Shown: positions 6,470 to 13,585 of the stretch, piece after piece
Layout: the number at the start of each line of letters is the position of its first letter
Position numbering within the stretch: position 1 is the first letter of the stretch
Assembly (NCBI GenBank): GCA_934646835.1
Contig: CAKUES010000023.1
Coordinates: 1 to 30,851, forward strand
Length of the DNA stretch: 30,851 nucleotides
Source of the DNA: an uncultured Coriobacteriales bacterium
Lineage (GTDB): Bacteria > Actinomycetota > Coriobacteriia > Coriobacteriales > QAMH01
Direction: 5' to 3'
The notes under the pieces: generated by a model
Database searches by the model: none
Told to the model about the DNA's origin: nothing
The model's input: the letters and a program-made list of their open reading frames with translations, nothing else
Position numbers and translations under genes: made by a program

Positions 6470-7979
6470 CTATTCCTGGATCCTCGCATGAACCATGTCT
6501 ATGAGCTCTTCTCGAGAATGGACGTCGAGCTTTGCATAGATATGGCGTACATGGGTCGAGATGGTGTTTTTGGAGAGCACCAGCTGGTCGCGTATGTAGC
6601 CTCTGCGTGCGGCCTCGGGCGAGGTAGGTAAACACCTCGCTCTCGCGGCGCGTGAGGCCGAACTCCGCTGCTATCTCATCGCACGCATGCGCGAAGTCCT
6701 TCTTCTCTGGCGGCAAAGATGCGCTGGGGGCGAGGGTTTCGGCGTTATCCTGAGCGCGAGGCTCCAGCTCCTCTGCGCCATCCGACTGCTTGTAGTAAGG
6801 ACGGTCCTGCGGCAGGATCCACAGCACGCACGTGAGCAAAAGCGCTGCGCCCATGATGATCTGATAGCTCAGCTCGCTCGGCTGCGCCAGATGGCTCTCC
6901 AAGCAGACGCCGGCGACGTTGCCGGCGAGCACTCCGCCTTGCGACAGGCCTATGACGATGCCCATGGCGAGTACGGACGGGATTTTACGGCGCTTGACGA
7001 GGTAGATAACGGTGATGAAGAGGATGCACTGGAGTGTGGTGTCCGCGATTGTGGAGATCGTGCTTCCGATGAATTCTGCCATTGGGGTGTTTACGGACGT
7101 TAGCACGAGGCCCGCCATGATGGGAGGCATGAGCCAGCGCACGAGCGCGGGCATGCTGATGCGCGACGAGAAGTAGGTGAAGCACAGGGCCAAGATGATG
7201 CCAAAGGAGTTCCCCAGCACACTTGCTATGTCGATCCTGGTGAAGTCGAGGTAGGAGTGGGTGAGGCCGAACAACACGGACATGCATCCGAAGATCGCGT
7301 AGACGATGCCTGCCGCTATGCCGATACGAGCGACGTTGACGACAGCCCCCTTGTCGGCCGCTGTCGTCAAAGCTTCGTCTTCTGCTGCTTCGTTACCTCC
7401 GGTGATCTTGTCCGCAAACAGCGGTATGCCCGAGAAGATGGGCATGCAGACGACGACCACGAGACCGATGGGGCCTTCGAGGAAGGGGTAGGCGATGGCG
7501 AAGAGCACGCCGACCACAGCGGAGAGCGGGATGACGACCTCGGCCTGTTCCTCCTCCAGATGCGAGAGAGCGTCGCCCCAGAGCAGGTATAGGAGGGCAG
7601 AGCCCGCGCCCGACATAACGCCTCCGACGATTGAGAGCACAACCGGCGCGTCCAGGGCCACGGTGAGCCAGGGGAGGAAGGTGCCGACCGACATGGCAGC
7701 GACAGCCGTGGCGATGAGCGGTTTCGAGCGGTATATCGTGTGCTTCCTCAACGCGATGCCGATGGCAAACGCCGCTAGGCATATCGTCACCGACGATGGT
7801 AGCCACGAGGCGTCGATCTTGATTGAGGCTCCGTTGTCCAAGGGGAACAGCGAGTGGGTCTCGAACGAGCAGTAAATCCATGACCAGAGGAAGCCGAGGC
7901 CCATACACGATGGCTTGAACAGCGTTTTCAATTGGTGCAAAGCGCTTGAATCCGCGCTCTTCGATTCCTTGTTCGTCAT
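6470..7979 (-). pseudogene. Membrane LuxR-family transcriptional regulator, frameshifted in the HTH domain
   Basis: The N-terminal 400 or so residues are a chain of hydrophobic helices (about 10-12) of the MFS-like type found on LuxR-family regulators of Coriobacteriia. A linker leads to a C-terminal LuxR HTH that begins with LTRRESEVFTYLARGR. After ARGR the frame is lost. The expected continuation (YIRDQLVLSKNTISTHV, then VHSREELIDMV) is read one base over, ending in GAA TAG at 6470-6475. The shift is one extra base within 6599-6608: 1510 bases separate start and natural stop, one more than 503 codons. Unshifted, the frame runs on through the repeats to 6201 and encodes a meaningless tail. 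Start ATG 7979 has GGGGAGAG upstream. It is divergent from the flavoprotein gene, its likely target. A sequencing error, a real mutation or frameshifting cannot be told apart here. Confidence 0.8.
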
Positions 7980-8038
7980 ATCTCTCCCCGTGCGCTAGAA
8001 AGAGGCACTAGTAGGCTCTGACCTGCGCAAACTCAATA

Positions 8039-8086
8039 AATCACGTTCTTTATGTGATTGTTTCCCATCCCTTTGCTACGTAGATT
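8039..8086 (+). promoter_or_regulatory. Putative promoter and operator of the flavoprotein-cytochrome operon
   Basis: AATCAC (8039-8044) and GTGATT (8054-8059) form an inverted repeat with a nine-base spacer. A possible promoter follows: TTGTTT (8058-8063), 17-base spacer, TAGATT (8081-8086). If transcription starts near 8092, the palindrome is centred at about -43, the usual place for a LuxR-type activator. The intergenic space is 145 bp between divergent genes. Promoter matches are modest. Confidence 0.4.
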
Positions 8087-8124
8087 CTCCTTATCTGTTG
8101 GACCATGTCAAGGAGGAGATGAAC

Positions 8125-9885
8125 ATGGAACATAAGCACGACACCGGCATTTCTCGAAGGGGTTTCCTGTCCGGTGCCGCAGTGAGCGGCGCTTTGCTCG
8201 CTGCTGGAGCGATGACAGGCTGCGCACCTGCTCTCAGGAATGAGGGCAGCAAGGTCAAGGCCAAAAACGAGGCTGCCAGCGCCGCGGCATCTGCAGACGC
8301 AGGCACTCCGGACTGGCTCGGCGAGGCACCTGCCATCACCGATGCCCAGTGCAAGGAAGTGCTCGACTTCGAGGTCTGCGTCATCGGCGCAGGCACTTCT
8401 GGCTACTTCGCGGCATGCGCTGCCGCCGAGGAAGGCCTCAAGACCATCCTCATCGAGAAGTCTGCAAGTGGCAACAACATCCGCTCTTCCTCTCTTGGCG
8501 CCGTTGGTACCAAGGCGCAGAAGAAGATCGGCGCAGAGGCCAAGATCGACCCGATGGACATCGTCAACGACATGGACCACTACGCGCTCGGCCAGGTCAG
8601 CTCTTCGCTGATCCGCAAGTGGGCCCTCAATTCCGGCGAGGCCATCGACTGGTACACGGAGGTCCTTGCAAAGGGCAAGTTTGAGGTTCAGCTCGAGTAC
8701 AACATGCCCAAGGGTACCCGCTACAAGGAATGGCCGACTGGTCACGGCACTAATGGCGAGTATCCCAGCCGCGAGGGTGACGTCGCCAAGTACCTCGACA
8801 AGTACATCCTGAGCTTCGACGGCTGCGAAGAGCGCTTCCTCACCCCGATGAGGCGCCTCATCACTGGCGAGTCCGGCCGCGTTGTCGGCGTGTACGCCGA
8901 GGGCCCCGATGGCATGATCCGCATCAACGCCTCCAAGGGCGTCATCGTTGCGACCGGCGGCTACGCCAGCAACCAGGACATGTACAAGACCCTGCAGCCT
9001 ACGCGCTACAGCTGTCTGGGCACCTTCGACGCGTTCCCGTCTTGCACGGGCGACGGCATCAAGGCCCTGCTCTGGCTCGGTGCCAAACTGGATGACGTCC
9101 ACACTTCCCTTACTTTCAACCGCTGCCTGCTCACTGCAGACCAGAAGACCGGCGACCCCTACAACGTCGGTGCGGACAACTACGGCTACCACTTCTTCGC
9201 AAGCCAGCCGTTCCTGCGCGTCGATGCTCACGGCAAGCGCTTCCACAACGAGAGCGCTCCCTACGACTTCGTCATGAGCGCGCTGTCCAAGCACCCCGAG
9301 GACGAGCGCTACTGGCACCAGGTTTGGGACAGCAACTGGAAGAAGGACGTCCCGCGCTTTCATACCGTCGGTTGCTCGACCATCTACTACCACGGCCCCG
9401 GCTGCGACCACGATGCCTTCCCCGGCGAGCTCGACGTCTGGATCGAGCCGGAGATGGAGGAGTACGTCAGCAAGGGCTACCTCGTCAAGGCTGACACGCT
9501 CTCCGAGCTTGCGGACAAGCTCGGCTTCGAGGGCGAGGACAAGAAGAACTTCCTCGCCACTTGCAAGCGTCAGAACGAGAACTTCGACAAGCAGGACGAC
9601 CCTGACTTTGGCAAGGAAGCCTTCCGCCTGAGTGAGCTGCGCAAGGCTCCGTTCTACGCTTCTGTCAAGAGCTGTGGTCTGACCCTGTGCACGCTCGACG
9701 GCGTCCAGGTCAACGACAACCTTCAGCCTTACGGCGCGGATGGCAAGCCCATCGAGGGCGTGTATGTCGTCGGCAACGACCAGGGTTGCTTCTACGCGGG
9801 CAACTACCCCAACCTGGCCGCCGGCATCAACGCTGGGCGCAGCGCCACGTTTGGCCGCATGGTCGCCAAGAGCTTGGCAAAGTAG
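8125..9885 (+). CDS. Tat-exported FAD-dependent reductase, fumarate reductase flavoprotein superfamily (FAD_binding_2)
   Basis: An exported flavoprotein expected to reduce an unknown organic acceptor with electrons from the adjacent cytochrome. The 586-residue product begins with a twin-arginine signal (SRRGFLSG at 10-17, hydrophobic stretch to about 30, then TGC with Cys33, possibly a lipobox). The FAD-binding Rossmann motif GAGTSG is at 88-93 and acidic E-K follows the second strand. Later landmarks are GVIVATGGYAS, GDGIKALLWLGA, GKRFHNE (containing the Arg typical of the active site region) and the C-terminal NYPNLAAGINAGRSATFGR. No FMN-binding or haem domain is present. ATG 8125 is eight bases after AGGAGG; the ATG at 8119 is too close to it. 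Similar flavoprotein-cytochrome pairs in this class reduce diverse substrates, so I do not name one. Confidence 0.85.
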   Translation: MEHKHDTGISRRGFLSGAAVSGALLAAGAMTGCAPALRNEGSKVKAKNEAASAAASADAGTPDWLGEAPAITDAQCKEVLDFEVCVIGAGTSGYFAACAAAEEGLKTILIEKSASGNNIRSSSLGAVGTKAQKKIGAEAKIDPMDIVNDMDHYALGQVSSSLIRKWALNSGEAIDWYTEVLAKGKFEVQLEYNMPKGTRYKEWPTGHGTNGEYPSREGDVAKYLDKYILSFDGCEERFLTPMRRLITGESGRVVGVYAEGPDGMIRINASKGVIVATGGYASNQDMYKTLQPTRYSCLGTFDAFPSCTGDGIKALLWLGAKLDDVHTSLTFNRCLLTADQKTGDPYNVGADNYGYHFFASQPFLRVDAHGKRFHNESAPYDFVMSALSKHPEDERYWHQVWDSNWKKDVPRFHTVGCSTIYYHGPGCDHDAFPGELDVWIEPEMEEYVSKGYLVKADTLSELADKLGFEGEDKKNFLATCKRQNENFDKQDDPDFGKEAFRLSELRKAPFYASVKSCGLTLCTLDGVQVNDNLQPYGADGKPIEGVYVVGNDQGCFYAGNYPNLAAGINAGRSATFGRMVAKSLAK

Positions 9886-9899
9886 AGAAGGAGGATTAG

Positions 9900-10610
9900 A
9901 TGATCGAAGAGGAGAAGACTGCAGTGGATCAGTCCCAGGAGCAGCCTGTGTCCGAGAAGCCCAAGAAAAAGGGTAGGAAGCCGATTGTCATCGGCGCCGT
10001 CGCCGTGGTTTTGATCGCCGCCATCGGTGGTGGCCTGGTGTGGCATGAGCAGCCGAGCTTCTGCAATGCCATCTGCCACAACTCCATGGACGCCTATCTC
10101 CCCACCTATGAGGCGCAGTCCGGTCAGCCGGCTGTCGATAAGTGGGGCAATGAGGTTAGCGACGCGAGCTCCATGCTCGCCGCAACCCACCGCGAACAGG
10201 GCAAGACCTGCCTCGATTGCCATGTCCCGACTCTGGGCGAGCAGCTCAGCGAGGGCGCTCATTGGGTGACAGGCAACTTTACCGTCGTTCCCACGGAGAA
10301 GGATGGCATGTACGCGCTCGAGGAGCGCGGTGCCAGCGAGCTCACTGCCGCGCGCGGTCTCGACGGCGAGCAGTTCTGCCTCAACGAGAGCTGTCACAAC
10401 CTGACCAAGGCGGAGCTGACGGAGAAGACGGCCGACATGCCGCGCAACCCGCACTCCTGGCAGCATGACCAGTACACCTGCACGGATTGCCACAAGAGCC
10501 ACCGCGCCAGTGTCATGATCTGCAGCAAGTGCCACGTCGACGCAACAATCCCTGACGGCTGGGTGAGCGCTGGCGATTCCCAGAAGCTCGAGACCAACTT
10601 CGCTTCCTAA
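9900..10610 (+). CDS. Membrane-anchored multihaem c-type cytochrome (NapC/NirT/NrfH-like), five haem motifs
   Basis: Probable quinol-oxidising electron carrier feeding the upstream flavoprotein. The 236-residue product has a lysine-rich cytoplasmic N-terminus, one membrane helix (about 28-48) and an exported domain with five haem attachment motifs. Three are canonical CxxCH (C104-H108, C194-H198, C208-H212). The first is CX3CH (C55, C59, H60), in the FCNAICHNSMD context that resembles NrfH-like proteins, and the third is CX4CH (C160, C165, H166). ATG 9900 has AAGGAGG upstream and lies 14 bases after the flavoprotein stop, so the two form an operon. It needs the Ccm system encoded at 347-5965. 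A terminator follows. Confidence 0.88.
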   Translation: MIEEEKTAVDQSQEQPVSEKPKKKGRKPIVIGAVAVVLIAAIGGGLVWHEQPSFCNAICHNSMDAYLPTYEAQSGQPAVDKWGNEVSDASSMLAATHREQGKTCLDCHVPTLGEQLSEGAHWVTGNFTVVPTEKDGMYALEERGASELTAARGLDGEQFCLNESCHNLTKAELTEKTADMPRNPHSWQHDQYTCTDCHKSHRASVMICSKCHVDATIPDGWVSAGDSQKLETNFAS

Positions 10611-10629
10611 GCGCTGCGCTTGAGCATGA

Positions 10630-10667
10630 GAGGGGCGGCTCCAAAGATGGGGCCGCCCCTCTTTTTT
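10630..10667 (+). terminator. Terminator after the cytochrome gene
   Basis: GAGGGGCGGC (10630-10639) and GCCGCCCCTC (10652-10661) are perfect complements followed by six T. A strong intrinsic terminator 20 bases after the stop. Confidence 0.93.
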
Positions 10668-10686
10668 GCCAGCTTGAGATGATTAC

Positions 10687-10810
10687 GGTGCTTTTCTTGC
10701 CATGCAGAAGGGGGAGGCGGGATTCGTTTTGCGATGAACCTGCGAGCGCGTGCCCCCCGCCGTTCGATGCCGCTGACGCGAAACCCGCTGGGGCCTGCAG
10801 CGTGGGGCCG
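10687..10810 (+). repeat. 125-bp dispersed repeat, copy B
   Basis: Uninterrupted copy of the repeat seen at 6021-6143, again directly after an intrinsic terminator and again followed within about 25 bases by a 33-bp TGACACA palindrome. No reading frame is conserved between the copies. It fills most of the gap between the convergent cytochrome and histidine kinase genes. Confidence 0.7.
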
Positions 10811-10832
10811 GCATGGAACAGGTGGGGCTGCG

Positions 10833-10865
10833 TGACACACTTTGTCACTGGCACAATGTGTGTCA
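10833..10865. repeat. 33-bp palindromic repeat, copy 3
   Basis: Arms TGACACACTTTGT and ACAATGTGTGTCA around CACTGGC. It lies between the convergent ends of the cytochrome and histidine kinase genes. Confidence 0.85.
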
Positions 10866-10889
10866 TCGGCTCTTGCGCGCTGTGGGCGT

Positions 10890-12167
10890 CTAACTTTCCA
10901 TCGGGATGACGACCATGAGCGAGAAACGCTCCTCGCCGGCCTCGAAGACGGCCTGGCCGCGGTGTTTCTCCGCGATCGCCTTGATGGAGGGGCAGCCGTA
11001 GCCGTGGCCCTCGTTCTTGCTGCGCGGCATGCCGTCGATGAGGACGACGGTCCTGCGGTAGCTGTTCTCGACGGAGAAGAGCAGCTTGCCGCGATGCTCG
11101 ATCAGCTCCACGTCGATGACGGCGTCGCGCATGCCCCGGCAGGCGTTGACGGCGTTCTCGAGCGCGTTGCCGATGAGCGCGCACACCTCTGTGGCGGAAA
11201 GCGGCAGCTCGCTGGGCACTTCCGCGCGGATACTCAGCTTGATGCTCTCGCGCTTGCATTCCTGTGCGTAGTAGGACAGCACGATGTTGACGTTCTCGTT
11301 GGCGCTGTAGCGCGTGGGCGACACGGTGTCGAGGTCGCTTGCGGCGTTTGCGATGAGCTCCTTGATGCCGTCGATGTTGTCCTCGTCCACAAAGGCGGAG
11401 AGCATGCGGAGGCGGTGCCTCGTGTCGTGGCGGTACTCTGCGGTGAGCTTTTGCAGCCGGCGCAGGGATTCGAGCTCCTTGCCTGCCTGGTCGAGCTGCA
11501 TCTCGGTCTTCTCTTGGTTGGCCAGCGTCTCGCTGCGCCGCTTGACCTCGAGGCTGTAGATGGCGGTGAAGACCACGAACAGGCCCGTGAACATACCCGA
11601 GACCGCAAGCATGGCCTCGTAGCTGTTGTTTGCGATCCAGTCCGTGTACACGCCTGCCGCGTAGCACCAGATGTAATAGAAGAGGGGGACGGCGGAAAAC
11701 GCCAGGCAACTCCTCTTGGAGTACTCGAGCATCTCGTTGATGGGCTCGGTGATGAAGCGGCGCAACAGAGCGTAGAACGCGACCGCGCTGATGCAGTACA
11801 CGACAGATGAGACATAGACGTTCCCGCCGGTAGCAAGCGAGGTGAGCTTCTCGACCACGTTGGGCAGCTCGCAGCACAGATACGAGGTCAGCACCGCGCC
11901 GATGCTCACCGGCCAGCTGCGTCGGCACCACAGCACGAGAAAGATCGCAAGCGGGACGTGCGTCTCGAGCGGGTAGATCAGCGTCACGAGGCCGATGCCG
12001 GAGCTTGCCGTGGCAATCGCGGACTGCACGGCGAGGTCGATGCCAAAAAACGCGATGAGTCCCGTGATGTAGTCGCGCTTGTGGGTGACTCCGGCAAACG
12101 CGGCAGACAGCGCGATGCCGTAGCCCAGCGTGAAGAGGTAGCGGAGGTCTATGAACAGCGTTTCCAT
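10890..12167 (-). CDS. Membrane sensor histidine kinase, AgrC/HPK10-like with GHKL ATPase
   Basis: Sensor partner of the LytTR response regulator encoded just upstream. The 425-residue protein has six or so membrane helices in residues 1-205, a coiled-coil linker (about 208-240), then the phosphoacceptor region YRHDTRH with His247, typical of the AgrC group. The C-terminal ATPase domain has N-box NALENAVN at 334-341 and glycine box GHGYGCPSI at 387-395. It starts nine bases after the regulator's stop (ATG 12167), so the pair is one operon. AgrC-type kinases often sense peptides, but no autoinducer peptide or AgrB gene is visible nearby, so the signal is unknown. Confidence 0.88.
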   Translation of the reverse strand: METLFIDLRYLFTLGYGIALSAAFAGVTHKRDYITGLIAFFGIDLAVQSAIATASSGIGLVTLIYPLETHVPLAIFLVLWCRRSWPVSIGAVLTSYLCCELPNVVEKLTSLATGGNVYVSSVVYCISAVAFYALLRRFITEPINEMLEYSKRSCLAFSAVPLFYYIWCYAAGVYTDWIANNSYEAMLAVSGMFTGLFVVFTAIYSLEVKRRSETLANQEKTEMQLDQAGKELESLRRLQKLTAEYRHDTRHRLRMLSAFVDEDNIDGIKELIANAASDLDTVSPTRYSANENVNIVLSYYAQECKRESIKLSIRAEVPSELPLSATEVCALIGNALENAVNACRGMRDAVIDVELIEHRGKLLFSVENSYRRTVVLIDGMPRSKNEGHGYGCPSIKAIAEKHRGQAVFEAGEERFSLMVVIPMES

Positions 12168-12176
12168 AGGCAGGCC

Positions 12177-12899
12177 CTAGCGGCGGTCCGCATCTTCGAA
12201 GAGGAAGCGCACGAAGGCGTCCTTAGCCTCCTTGCGCAGGCCCCTTGCGATGGGGACGTTGCGCTTGCTCATGCTGATGAAGGTGTCGCTGTTGAGCTCG
12301 CGCATGTTGGTGAAGTTGACGATGAAGGAGCGGTGCGTCTTGAAGAAGCCGGGGCGGTCGAGGAGCTTTTCCTCGTAGTCGCGCAGCGGTGCTTTGATGG
12401 ACTCCTCGCCGTTGTTGAGGAGCATGAAGTGCAGGGTCTTGCCAACGATCTCCACGTACTCGATCTGATCGAAGGGAATCGTGACCAAGCGGTGTGGCTT
12501 GTCGAGGGTGAGGACCTCGCGCGGCTTGTCGAGCGTCTGCTTGATGCGGTCGAGCGTGTCGAAGAGTTTGGCCGGCTCGACGGGCTTGATCAGGTAGTTG
12601 CTCGCGTGGACCTCGTAGCTGTCGACGGCGAACTCCGGCGTCGAGGTGAGGAAGACGATGTTGACGGCCTCGTTGTGGGCGCGCAGCTCGCGCGCGGCGT
12701 CGATGCCGTTGAGTCCCGGCATCATGATGTCGAAGATGACGACGTCGAGGTCGCGGTTGGTCTCTGCCGCATGCAGGAGGTCGAGCGCGTTGGAGAAGCT
12801 GAGCAGGTCGATGCGCCCATAGCGCTGCCCTGCCTGCTCGAGCAAGCTGCACAGGCCCTCGCGCTCGCGTTGGTCGTCGTCGCAGACTGCAATCCTCAT
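12177..12899 (-). CDS. LytTR-family response regulator
   Basis: Two-component regulator of 240 residues. The receiver domain (1-120) has the acidic cluster D7-D9, phosphoacceptor Asp57 in VIFDIMMPG, Thr85 and Lys105 in YLIKP. The LytTR DNA-binding domain (about 130-235) includes FFKTHRSFIVNFTNM. ATG 12899 has GGGAGGGC upstream; the frame is open further back to 13064, but that part runs into the ferredoxin terminator and has no ribosome site. It is co-transcribed with the downstream kinase. Targets are not evident; the neighbouring cytochrome gene is convergent and the ferredoxin gene has its own terminator. Confidence 0.9.
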   Translation of the reverse strand: MRIAVCDDDQREREGLCSLLEQAGQRYGRIDLLSFSNALDLLHAAETNRDLDVVIFDIMMPGLNGIDAARELRAHNEAVNIVFLTSTPEFAVDSYEVHASNYLIKPVEPAKLFDTLDRIKQTLDKPREVLTLDKPHRLVTIPFDQIEYVEIVGKTLHFMLLNNGEESIKAPLRDYEEKLLDRPGFFKTHRSFIVNFTNMRELNSDTFISMSKRNVPIARGLRKEAKDAFVRFLFEDADRR

Positions 12900-13020
12900 C
12901 TCGCCCTCCCCGGTTTGGTTACGTTGTTGAAAGCCTAGCATGCGCCTGTGCCAGCGTTTGCGGCAATCCAAGCCGAAAGCGCGGCCTTTTGCGTCCGGGA
13001 GTTGCATGCCGCAGGAGCCG

Positions 13021-13061
13021 AAAAGAAAAACGCGGCCTGCCCTATGCCGGGGCAGGCCGCG
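13021..13061 (-). terminator. Terminator of the ferredoxin gene
   Basis: CGCGGCCTGCCC (13031-13042) and GGGCAGGCCGCG (13050-13061) are perfect 12-base complements. On the minus strand they are followed by the T-rich complement of 13021-13030. Confidence 0.93.
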
Positions 13062-13091
13062 CAAACAGCGAAGCTGTACGGGGAAGACGGT

Positions 13092-13277
13092 TTAGTCCTC
13101 CTCGACCTCGATTGCACCCATGGGGCACTCTTCGACGCAGTCGCCGCAAGCGGTGCATGCGTCCTCGTTGACGACGCCTGCAGCGGCACCGACGATGTCC
13201 AGGACCTCGTTAGCGCACGTGTCGACGCAGATGCCGCAACCGGAGCACTCGTCAGTATCAATCTCGGGGATAGGCAT
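13092..13277 (-). CDS. 2[4Fe-4S] ferredoxin
   Basis: Small soluble electron carrier of 61 residues with two cluster motifs: C11, C14, C17, C21 (CSGCGICVDTC, followed by Ala rather than Pro) and C41, C44, C47, C51 (CTACGDCVEECP). The acidic C-terminus and length fit clostridial-type ferredoxins of anaerobes. ATG 13277 is preceded by AAAGGAGA at good spacing; an open frame back to 13433 crosses the promoter region and is not used. It is monocistronic, with its own terminator. Possible promoter elements are TTGTCA and TATATC on the minus strand around 13330-13350 with a short spacer, which I would not rely on. Confidence 0.94.
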   Translation of the reverse strand: MPIPEIDTDECSGCGICVDTCANEVLDIVGAAAGVVNEDACTACGDCVEECPMGAIEVEED

Positions 13278-13479
13278 AGTTCTTTCTCCTTTGGTAGGCG
13301 GCCTCTCTCTTGCCGCGGTGCCTGCACGATATACTCCCGCGCCGGTTATGACAATACTTTTTCCCATGCTTTTGGCAAAAAACGGTGAGTCGACACGGCG
13401 TGCGCGTGGAGGTTTCTCGCACACATAAAACATGAGTTGTCGCCAAGGTTACGATTGGGTGGAGTATCGAGTAGGTAAG

Positions 13480-13541
13480 TTGACATGCGCGGACTTAGAT
13501 TTCATATTAGGGCCATCAGATAAAACCGCACAGTCTTATCT
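13480..13541 (+). promoter_or_regulatory. dnaK promoter with possible operator
   Basis: TTGACA (13480-13485), 17-base spacer and CATATT (13503-13508) make a good vegetative-type promoter 78 bases before the dnaK start. AGATAA (13518-13523) and TTATCT (13536-13541) form an inverted repeat just past the expected start of transcription. HspR is encoded in the operon, but the consensus HAIR operator (CTTGAGT, seven bases, ACTCAAG) is not seen, nor is CIRCE. Confidence 0.6.
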
Positions 13542-13585
13542 AGTGAGTTTACAAACATGTTGGAACATCAGGAAGGATGGTCATC

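Larger units (their letters stand above)
6337..6476. repeat. Perfect 70-bp tandem duplication
   Basis: 6337-6406 and 6407-6476 are identical by reading. Each unit contains one copy of the 33-bp TGACACA palindrome and ends in CTATTCC. In the right-hand unit those last bases include the original stop codon of the minus-strand regulator gene, so the duplicated block reaches to the end of that gene. Confidence 0.9.

Noticed and set aside
6337..6476. CRISPR array
   Set aside because: Only two identical 70-bp units with no spacers and no cas genes.
6084..6491. 135-codon plus-strand frame in the repeat nest
   Set aside because: It crosses both units of the 70-bp duplication and has no ribosome site or similarity; the repeat explains it.
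8098..8124. TTG 8098 or ATG 8119 start of the flavoprotein
   Set aside because: ATG 8119 is two bases from AGGAGG and TTG 8098 has no ribosome site; ATG 8125 is properly spaced.
13430..13585. CIRCE element before dnaK
   Set aside because: No TTAGCACTC-N9-GAGTGCTAA-like sequence; the operon encodes HspR instead of HrcA.
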